Shown here one piece after another: positions 56,946 through 64,000 of a DNA stretch of 64,000 bases. The stretch's first letter is position 1, and each line of letters starts with the position of its first letter. The notes beneath the pieces are model-generated. The model had not been told where the DNA came from. It did not search any database and saw only the letters and a program-made list of their open reading frames with translations. Location of the stretch: assembly GCA_020091685.1 (NCBI GenBank), contig CM034601.1, forward strand, positions 8,558,419-8,622,418. Reading direction: 5' to 3'. Position numbers and translations under genes: made by a program. The stretch is from Lutjanus erythropterus (lineage: Eukaryota > Chordata > Actinopteri > Lutjaniformes > Lutjanidae).

Positions 56946-57320
56946 TGCACTTTATCACATTCTGTCTATTGGAGGGGGGCTCTAGAGGGCAATTAATCAT
57001 GTATTGTCCCCTTGAAGGAGACTAGAGTACACGTTACCATGTTTTCTCACAGAAGGGGCACTCTATAGAGCAACTTATTATTTTTCTCCACTGGAATTGA
57101 GCTTTAGAGTACATTTTATGATCTTTTCTCCACTAGAAGGGCACCTTAGAGGGCACTTTAGCATGTTCTCTCCACTGGAAGGGTACTCTATAGGGCAATT
57201 TATCATGTTTTCTCTACTGGAAGGGCACTCTACAGGGCACCTCTCATGATTAGTCCACTGGAAGGGCATCCTTGAGGGCACTTTATCACATTGTCTCTAA
57301 CACTGGGCCACTCTAGAGAC
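56946..57320 (+). repeat. Minisatellite, about nine 41-bp units
   Basis: The unit is approximately CCACTGGAAGGGCACTCTAG then AGGGCACTTTATCATGTTTTCT. Units are diverged, at about 40-43 bp spacing, so the array is old. The minus-strand frame 57078-57281 with its periodic proline/serine/glycine pattern is a translation of the array. Confidence 0.85.
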
Positions 57321-57361
57321 TCTCTCAGTCCACCAGTGACCATCATGATGTAATGTGGTTT

Positions 57362-57874
57362 ACAAGACACTAATTAATTCACTAAATAAGGCCATGATAG
57401 ATCAGAGTAACTGGTACTCCATCTTGTCACGTCCTGGTGAATATATTCACATAAAAGCTAGTCTATGGAAATTTAATATCTTCCCCGTGAGGCAGTCACT
57501 TTAGAGATTTCGGCCCACTAGTCTGCAAGAAATCCGACACCCTTTATTTTACTTCCCAAGCCTAGTACATGAGAGCAATAAAATGTGCGACAATAAAATC
57601 TAAAAAACTGTCAAAACCCAGAGAGTTAAGTGTGGCGTGTTTCTGTTCTCCACAGCTGAATTTGAAATGAGCAATTTCTTCTGCATTTGGACCTGTATTG
57701 GTTTTAGTTATTGCTGCCACCCACTATCAGTGGCGTTCTCTTTATATTGAGGAGGGGGACATTAGATATTCAAAGTACACTGCTGTTTACTGACAAGGCG
57801 GTGCAACCTTCTCTGCAGGGGCTGAAAGGTGCTCAGCTCTGACAATTACTTGGCTCAAAGTGACTGAGAACAAC
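57362..57874 (+). repeat. Left arm of a large inverted repeat (copy B)
   Basis: The arm begins GACACTAATTAATTCACTAA and ends GTGACTGAGAACAAC. Its inner half (57610-57874) is nearly identical to the reverse complement of 58433-58690, with roughly nine in ten bases matching by eye. The outer part is more diverged and has small indels. The frame 57787-57984 is not supported as a gene. Confidence 0.85.
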
Positions 57875-58432
57875 AACGACTGAGATGAAGCAGAGGCAAT
57901 AACATTCGGCGGGGAACCCGCTAAAACAGCGGTGCCAATTCCCTTTACTAAGGAGCTGTCATCTTGCCAAATGATGCGCGTCACTGGGTTTCACTTCCCT
58001 TTTTTTTTCCCCCGTTGCTTTTCAGAGTTGTTTCTGTATTTGAAAGCCTACTTATTACAATCTTTGAACTCTTGCAGAAATCTTTCTTCACTGGTAGAGA
58101 TGACTCTGACAGCTTGCTCCACACTCGGGGAATGTAGGATTTTGTGCAGAGGAGATATTCATGTGGAATACAGTGTCAATTCAGCTTTGGTGTCGCATGA
58201 CAGTCATGAACAGTCTGGGCTGTATCAAGAGAGACTTGTAAAACATACTTGTCTTTGCCAAAATGTTCAGATGGTTGGATTTTGACTGATGGAACGATAA
58301 CACGCACCTTATTCAACAAAAACCTGAGCTGACTAGTAAGCAGCAGCTTTTGAGTCAGAAGTACCTGAACTCAGCATTGACCTCTCCAGCTGTGTTTAAA
58401 GGTTTCAGCAAATTTCGTAAGAATATGAATCA
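57875..58432. other. Spacer of the inverted repeat
   Basis: 558 bp of unique sequence lie between the arms, containing T9 and C5 runs near 57999-58013. The 117-codon plus-strand frame 57932-58285 lies almost wholly inside. It has a hydrophobic N-terminal third but no family signature. I do not call a gene. Confidence 0.5.
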
Positions 58433-58950
58433 GTTGTTCTCAGTCACTTTGAGCCAGGTAATTGTCAGAGCCGAGCACCTTTCAGCCCCTGCAGAGAAGG
58501 TTGCGCCGCCTTGTCAGTAAACAGCAGTGTACTTTGAATATCTAATGCCCCCCTCCTCAATATAAAGAGAACGTCACTGATGGCGGGTGGCAGCAATAAC
58601 TGAAACCAATACAGGTCCAAATTGCAGGAGAAATTGCTCATTTCATATTCAGCCCCACCGCAGAAACACGCCACGCTTAACTCCCCAGATTTTGACAGTT
58701 AGATTTAGATTAGTTAGATTTGGTTTTAGATTTTAATGCAGCAGGATTTCAGTGTTTGTGAATGCTGGTTGATCCAACCTGCTCTCAAGTACTAGAGTTG
58801 GCAAGCCACAAAAAAAAAGACAGGAACAAAAATGAGTGGTGTATTTCTTGCAGACTGGTGGGCAGAAATCTGACAAGATGACATAATGTTTGGAGTACCA
58901 GTAAGTCTGCTCTATCTTGGCCTTTTTTTAGTGAATTAATTAGTCTCTTG
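58433..58950 (-). repeat. Right arm of a large inverted repeat (copy C)
   Basis: This is the reverse complement of copy B. The inner end GTTGTTCTCAGTCACTTTGA pairs with 57855-57874, and the outer end GTGAATTAATTAGTCTC pairs with the start of copy B. It keeps a segment (58720-58800) that copy B has partly lost but copy A retains (GAGAGCAGGTTGGATC-type on the minus strand). Confidence 0.85.
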
Positions 58951-59256
58951 CGATCCATGTGTCGGGTCACCATGGTAATACAGAAGAGGGTGACATGCAA
59001 CAAGTAACCCCCATGTAGAATCAAGCCAGGAACAATGTGGTTGTGTGCAACTCTGGCACCCTAATTTCTTTATTATCCCTGTTTTGGTCCTTTTCGGTGA
59101 AAGCCTGTAACAATACAAGAACATTAGTACTTTGTCTAAGAACAAGCAGAAGCAGGTGCAGTGATGTCAAGGTGTATTCATTCACCGTCAGCCTATATCT
59201 ATATATCTTATCTTTTGCAAAAGATCAACTTTTCTCCTGAAGCCAAGCATGACAAC

Positions 59257-59583
59257 TAGGGCTGCAATGGATGCTTATTTTCATTATAGTTCTCTGCAAA
59301 TTATTTTCATGATTAATAGTCTGTCATCTGTAAAATATCAAAGAAATTGTGAAGAATTATCACCACTATTTGCCAGAGTACAAAGTGAGGTCTTCAGATT
59401 GCTTCTTTTGTCCAAGCAACAGTTCAAAACCCAAGGACTCTTCATGACATTAATGACAAAGAAAAGCAGCAAATCCTCACGTTTAAGAAGGTGGAACTAG
59501 CAAATGCTGGAAAATGAAATGATTAAAAGTTGTTCTTCTTTCAAATTCAAACTAATAATTAATTGACTGATTGTTGCAGCTTA
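59257..59583 (+). mobile_element. hAT-like miniature element ('TAGGGCTGCAA...TTGCAGCTTA')
   Basis: The left end TAGGGCTGCAATGGATG and right end GATTGTTGCAGCTTA are imperfect inverted repeats around the GGGCTGCAA/TTGCAGC core. The interior order (TTTTCATGATTAATAGTCTG, TGTAAAATATCAAAGAAATT, TTTTGTCCAAGCAACAG, CACGTTTAAGAAGGTGGAAC, AATAATTAATTGACTG) is that of an extremely common fish element. A truncated relative is at 41810. The 83-codon frame inside is not coding. Confidence 0.7.
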
Positions 59584-59689
59584 AACAATGACATCTAAAA
59601 AAATCTGCACTTTTTCATTCTTTCTGAATGTCTTGCATTTCCATGCATTTCTTAAGGCATTATTTGAAAATGTGTATTAAACAGGGTGA
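59584..59689. other. Short unassigned interval
   Basis: AT-rich sequence between two mobile-element relics. Nothing was recognised. Confidence 0.4.
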
Positions 59690-59950
59690 TGAAAACGTAC
59701 GTAAATACATCAGGCTCAGTCAGGATCATCTTTGAAATCTTGGCTGAAAATGCACTTTTATCGCACTACCATCCCTGATTTCATCTGATTTTAATTTTAT
59801 TCTGGTTATGGATTTTGCCATTTCTAACCTCTTTTTATGTTTGTTTCATTTATTATTTTTTATTATTATTTTGCTGCTGTTTGTTAATGTATTTTTATAG
59901 TATGTTTTATGTGTTTGCTGCTTGCTGTGTGAAGCACTTTGTAACCCTGA
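59690..59950 (+). mobile_element. Retroelement 3' end relic ('GTGAAGCACTTTGTAACC')
   Basis: A T-rich stretch with TTATTATTTTTTATTATTAT, then TATGTTTTATGTGTTTGCTG and GTGAAGCACTTTGTAACCCTG, corresponds to the 3' end of a fish non-LTR element. The usual 'GTGCTATATAAATAA' finish is missing, so the copy is truncated. Confidence 0.5.
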
Positions 59951-60420
59951 TTATTATAGTAGAGGCGTTTCAAACAGAAGCCCAACAGTGATGACCTAAT
60001 GTTTCCACCATTTATGGGCATTATAACAATAAATTACAGAAATAAAAACTATTCTTAATGTGCAGCACGACTAAATAACATTGGTAAAAGCTGAAAATTC
60101 ATTTTTAATGAGGAAATAGTCATGTAAAGCTGTAAAGGACTTAGCACTGATTTTACATTTAAATACATGAGATACAAGAGCAGAGCCTAATACAGACCAC
60201 ATTTGCTTTCCATCATCTCTTAGTAACTGATTAATAAAAATGCCTTCTTGAAAACTAGCAGGAATGTTTAAAAAGGAACGTGGCAACTGAGGATAGGGAA
60301 TTTGGCTTGCTTCTTACTATCTTTCTCACCTCCTCAAAACTGTGCAAACAGTATTTTTTGGTGTTCACACCTTCTAGTGCAACTTCCCTCATAATGAACA
60401 TTCTGTTATGGTTGGACACC
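59951..60420. other. Gene-free AT-rich sequence
   Basis: Only short frames are present and nothing could be supported. Confidence 0.4.
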
Positions 60421-60448
60421 TTTTTTTTTTTTTTTTTTTTTTTTTTTT
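60421..60448. repeat. T28 homopolymer
   Basis: This is the longest T run in the window, and it produces phenylalanine and lysine runs in the frames across it. It could be the antisense of a retroposon A tail, but no body with matching features lies upstream. Confidence 0.93.
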
Positions 60449-60899
60449 GGCAACACCTGATGTTTTCTAAAACCAAAAAAACGTGCGATTTTACAGCCAA
60501 GCTCTTGAATGCTTTTCTTTATCTTGGATCTTGAACAACGCTGCTACATATTTCCGATGTTATGTCCCATCACAGTGCAGAAATGTTGTTTCCAGCGTTG
60601 AAACCCTCCTGACCTTGTACCTTTAGGAATACAAATGGTCACGTGATGAAACCCAGACTAAGACGTTCATATATTTCCCCATGTGTAGGGCTCTGGCTAG
60701 CGCATTCCCCACACGTGTGTTGAAGGTTGAGCGTGTGCTTGATGTTGTATTATTTATAGGGCCTGTGTGTCTTGTGTTATTTCAGCAGCGGGAGTATATT
60801 GAATAGAGTTTGTGCGAGCACCTTCATTCATATTCTTCGTCCTTTGCCAGTGTGATTTTCACTCAGTCTATTGAATGGGAAATTAGCACAGGATACTAC
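60449..60899. other. Gene-free sequence
   Basis: No exon or repeat was recognised. ATTTATAGGGCC near 60750 is not convincing as a promoter. Confidence 0.4.
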
Positions 60900-61310
60900 T
60901 TACGGATCCAATAAACATTTAGTACAAATTGGTCTCATTACATAAGATGGCTTTGGGTCCCCAGCCTGCCACACATGCTCTTGTAAATTAAAAAGACGGA
61001 ATAAAAAGCCAATCACGGTGCTGAATGACACCTCCCTGCCCACCTTTTTATTATTCAACCTATCTACACATAACAGATACTTATAAAGCCGTTGCTCTTT
61101 CACATGCTCTGTGTGATTGCAGCACCGGGCTTCATCATAATGCAGCAACGTTAGCCGTTGGCACAGCCAGCCATTATCTGTCCCCTGAGCAGGCTGGTTA
61201 GCTGGGTGGAGGTGTATTAACAAGGCCGCTCTATTTTTCTGTCTCTCTGACACTGACACGTCGCCCATGCACGGACAGCCATTTGTTATTTATTGGCCTG
61301 CTTTAGAGGT
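60900..61310. other. Candidate conserved non-coding region
   Basis: Dense non-repetitive sequence with AAAAAGCCAATCACGGTGCT, CTGTGTGATTGCAGCACCGG, CATCATAATGCAGC, AGCCATTATCTGTCCCCTGA and CAAGGCCGCTCTA. A 122-codon minus-strand frame spans it (60900-61268), the longest non-repeat frame here. It lacks any recognised domain and begins in CpG-containing sequence common to such blocks. I favour a regulatory element but cannot exclude a small coding exon. Confidence 0.3.
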
Positions 61311-61433
61311 GTGCACAAGGCAGACACGCGTGCATCCGTCAGTGTGTGTGGGCACAGGCTACTGTCCTAAAGAAGGTTTGCAAATGAGCACGCACACAGT
61401 TGCACTGATTTAGTCAGCATTCACGTCTACATG

Positions 61434-61460
61434 CCACACACACACACAAACACACACACA
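61434..61460. repeat. Imperfect (CA)n microsatellite
   Basis: CACACACACACA, then AAACACACACACA. Confidence 0.88.
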
Positions 61461-61844
61461 GATCTCACCACGTTCGACATGCTGCTGACATGGCTTTAGC
61501 AAAGATTAGCAAGGATTAGATTGGATCTGCTGCAGAACTGAATAAATAATTGAAAATGTATTCTGTTCGGAGCAATTATGAGCTTTAGGCCTGCTTAGTC
61601 ATGATTTGAACAGTGTTTCCTTACAGTTTACAGAACACGGTAAGCTTTGCATGTACCACAGAAAAATTCTCCAAACTCTGCTAGGTGCTGATATTCCTGA
61701 CTGATTGGAATTAATAAAATAGCTGCTTATAAGAGTCATAAATTTATATTATTTTGTTTTCAGAAGATACTAATTTCCGTCAGTGGTCAATCACTGGAGT
61801 TTCCTCTCCAAGGATAATACAGTACAGTCTATAAATGTGTTAGC
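61461..61844. other. Gene-free AT-rich sequence
   Basis: 'AGCAAAGATTAGCAAGGATTAG' is a short doublet at 61499-61520. Nothing else was seen. Confidence 0.4.
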
Positions 61845-62470
61845 TAGAATCATAAAGCGTTCTTCAGTTTGTCCCCGCAGGAGAACCCTGTTTGTTTCCC
61901 CTTCCTTTTTTCCCCTTCCTAAAGCTTTCACTTGGAATCCTTTTTGAGAGTTCAATCCAGAACCTTTCCACTTTCTAAGGCTGCTAAGATCCCATCCAAG
62001 GGGGTTCTACTGAGAGCCTTTTTATGTCCCAAAGTTCTAGAACACACCCAGGGAGTCCTACCAAGAAGCCTTTTATATTCCAAGGTTTTTATCAGGGAGG
62101 CATCCAGGGGGTTCTCCCGAGAACCTTTTTATATGCCAAGGGTATTATCTTTCATCCACCCAGGGAGTTCTACCAAGACTCCTGTTATATCCCATGGGTT
62201 TTATCTAGAACCCATCCCGGGGTTCTACTAAGACCCCTTTATGTCCCAAGGGTTTTATCCAGAACCCAACAAGGAGCTTCTACGAAGAACCTTTTTTATA
62301 TTATATGGATTTTATTTAGAACCCACCCAGGAGGTTCTATCATTAATCCTTTTATATCCCAAGGGTTTTATCTATAACCCATGCAGGAGGTTCCAACAAG
62401 AACTCTTTTAAATTCCAAGGTTTTTATCAAGAACCCACCTAGATGTTCAAGTGAGAACCCTTTCATATTA
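61845..62470 (+). repeat. Minisatellite, about nine 56-bp units, with leader
   Basis: Units start at TTCTAC-like strings near 62005, 62056, 62111, 62168, 62223, 62278, 62335, 62391 and 62447. The consensus is roughly TTCTACCAAGAACCTTTTAT then ATCCCAAGGGTTTTATCTAG, AACCCACCCAGGGGG. The leader 61845-62000 resembles 54885-54960. Frames 61932-62231 and 62024-62377, with repeated FYQ/LPR motifs, are only the array translated; the units are not a multiple of three and frames shift. Confidence 0.85.
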
Positions 62471-62502
62471 TGGTACAAATAACCCTTGACAAAGCCTTCA
62501 CA

Positions 62503-62545
62503 AAAGAGTTCTTCAAGGATTGCTGATACTCTTGAAGAACTCTTT
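62503..62545. repeat. Perfect 15-bp hairpin
   Basis: AAAGAGTTCTTCAAG at 62503-62517 is the exact reverse complement of CTTGAAGAACTCTTT at 62531-62545, with a 13-base loop. It sits just past the minisatellite within a related AGAACCCTT-rich tail (62471-62720). In outline it resembles a miniature stem-loop and not a bacterial-type terminator. Confidence 0.8.
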
Positions 62546-62720
62546 GTTCCAAAAAGGGCTCTCTGGCTGTAAAGGGTTCTTAATGGAACCCTTAGTCTTA
62601 CAAAGAACCCTTGACAAACCTTTTCTTCCAAAAAGTATTCTTCAGAAGCAAATGGTCATGGGTAGAATCTTAGCCCTTCATGAAGAACCATTTTAGAACC
62701 TTTATTTCTAAGAGTGACCT
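62546..62720 (+). repeat. Tail of the 'AGAACCCTT' repeat
   Basis: Spaced GAACCCTT and AAAGGGTTCTT strings continue from the minisatellite without regular period, so the mobile or amplified unit probably ends near 62720. Confidence 0.45.
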
Positions 62721-63544
62721 ATTGTTTAAAACACTAGAGAATACTCTATTTTGATTGGTCAGAAGGTGTGTATTATTTTCAGACAAATCCTCATTACAGT
62801 CTAAATTAATTTGTCGCCTCCAGGGAGGCTGCTGTTTTCAGCTTTTATTATTACTCTATTATTGAACTTGTTGGAAGTTTTGTTTCCCAAGTTGATTAAA
62901 AAAAAAAAAAAGCAGAGAAGTTTTTTCTTTTAAAGAGCGTGGAAAAGATTTCTGGTAAATGCCCTTCATATAATTATAATAATGCATGACAATCTGTTGA
63001 GTGATCGAAAAGAACACAGAAGCGAATTAACCAGTGATGTGAAAATTCATCAAGTCTATAACAAAGAAGTGTCTTGTATCAGTGGGTCCTAATCTGGAAT
63101 TTGAGAATCCAGAAAGACCCCAGTTTAAGACAGTGAAAAAGTACCTCACTGGGTGGAAATTTCAACATTATTTTGTCTTTAAATCAGAAGAATAGTCACA
63201 GTATAGTGACAGTTATGCCTTCAGCTGTGAAAATGCTGTCATCATCCAAGAATTCAACATCTGATTTAAAGAAACATTTACAGATCAGACCAGCCGCTAA
63301 CATTAGCTTCATAGAACAACCACTAATGCTAGCTACACAGACCAAATGCTACTGTATCATACACAGACAAAGTGCTAATGTTAGCTACACAGATCTTACC
63401 AAATCATATCTTCATGTCCATAATTACTGCTATTAATCTAAACATACATTTGTGGATAGTAAAAGCAGGAATATTTGAACAAACAATTAATGAACTGAAA
63501 GAACATAAAACATATTAGCCTAAAAAGTTTCACCATTCGGTATT
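62721..63544. other. Gene-free sequence
   Basis: An A14 run lies at 62899-62912. GCTAACATTAGC/GCTAATGTTAGC strings at 63297-63383 are a known kind of low-complexity repeat fragment in fish. No exon was recognised. Confidence 0.4.
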
Positions 63545-63665
63545 GAGGTAATTCAAAAGTCACGGTAATAAAGTTAGATTATTTAAATATTATAACACTT
63601 GGATTAGGTTACTGATTACATTTTGTAACAGGATATCAGTACTTGTATCGGAATACTTTTTTGCA
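63545..63665. repeat. Possible 'TAATCCGATTAC' type repeat fragment
   Basis: TGGATTAGGTTACTGATTAC and TTGTATCGGAATACTTTTTT resemble pieces of a fish repeat in which such strings alternate. The fragment is short and degraded. Confidence 0.25.
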
Positions 63666-64000
63666 ATAACCCTCCCAGCCGTGTTTGTGAATTCTTTGGT
63701 CCTGGATACACTGACAGTGACTGTGTAGAGACGCAGGTACAGAATGTAGATATGTTGGCTGGGTGATGTGGGGGAGTTGATTAGTTGCTGTCTGTAACAG
63801 TTATCTCCCCCCACACACAACACCACATGCTGTGTTTCACACTATATACACAGCAAACACACAAAGAGCCACCAACAGCACACACACCCACACAGGTCGC
63901 AAATGATCACAGTGTAGAGAAAGTCGCTTGTATCCTACATCTTATAGAAAAGACAGATATGTGGAAATACGTACATAATCTAAACTCTTGGACCTTCCAT
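63666..64000. other. Gene-free sequence at window end
   Basis: CACACA-rich spots lie at 63808-63818, 63854-63860 and 63880-63893. No gene runs off the end as far as can be seen. Confidence 0.4.

Noticed and set aside
56946..57320. CRISPR-like array
   Set aside because: Spaced repeats occur, but units are contiguous and diverged without unique spacers, and the DNA is vertebrate. It is a minisatellite.
57932..58285. 117-codon frame in the inverted-repeat spacer
   Set aside because: No family signature, no initiation or splice context, and one edge in repeat sequence. Chance is the simplest explanation.
61930..62470. Protein-coding gene with FYQGxxxGVLPR repeats
   Set aside because: Two overlapping frames show the same periodic peptides because the 56-bp units are not a multiple of three. 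This is a translated minisatellite.
1..64000. Retroviral or LTR-retrotransposon coding sequence
   Set aside because: No reverse-transcriptase, integrase or gag-like motif and no long direct terminal repeats were found.

Overview
This window is vertebrate, almost certainly teleost fish (percomorph-like), nuclear DNA, and I can support no protein-coding gene in it. The evidence is AT-leaning composition, long (CA)n/(TG)n microsatellites, and many decayed short transposable elements whose sequences I recognise from spiny-rayed fish genomes. Examples are elements ending in AGGGATGCA or GGGCTGCAA, TTAA-flanked AGGTCCCA elements, the 'GTGTAGGATTT' element and the 'GGATCAATAAAG' retroelement tail. 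Family attributions come from memory of such repeats, not from a database search. All open frames are short (at most about 138 codons). They are interrupted, low-complexity, or lie inside repeats, and none shows a recognisable protein domain. I read the window as intergenic DNA or the inside of a very long intron. Layout. 1-12 kb: largely unique AT-rich DNA with a terminal-repeat element with target duplication (3699-4186), two microsatellites (4480, 5366), and relics at 333, 10186 and 10770. 12-24 kb: microsatellites at 11960 and 21800, several old dispersed repeats, a retroelement 3' tail (20520-20780), and possible conserved non-coding blocks (15.1 kb, 19.4-20.3 kb). 23-35 kb: the densest stretch of old mobile elements, including a terminal-inverted-repeat element (29422-30066) and a fold-back structure (34610-34872). 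It also holds an assembly gap (30586-30774) preceded by a residual sequencing-library adapter (30513-30585). 35-50 kb: a local duplication (37.1/37.5 kb), SINE-like and retroelement fragments at 39 kb, and a TTAA-flanked element (45201-46183). Just after that element lies a textbook recursive-splice-site motif (46421-46456). 50-64 kb: a tandem repeat whose units carry nuclear-receptor-type half sites, including two perfect palindromic oestrogen-response-element cores (50.4-51.1 kb). It also has a 41-bp minisatellite, an inverted repeat with roughly 510-bp arms (57362-58950), and a 56-bp minisatellite (about 61930-62470). How it works together: there are no genes to assemble into a pathway. The plausible functional content is regulatory (candidate enhancers, receptor sites, a splicing ratchet point if the window is intronic) and structural (hairpins, G-runs, microsatellites). 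The most notable observations are the recursive-splice motif, the receptor-site-bearing tandem repeat, the large inverted repeat and the adapter contamination beside the gap.
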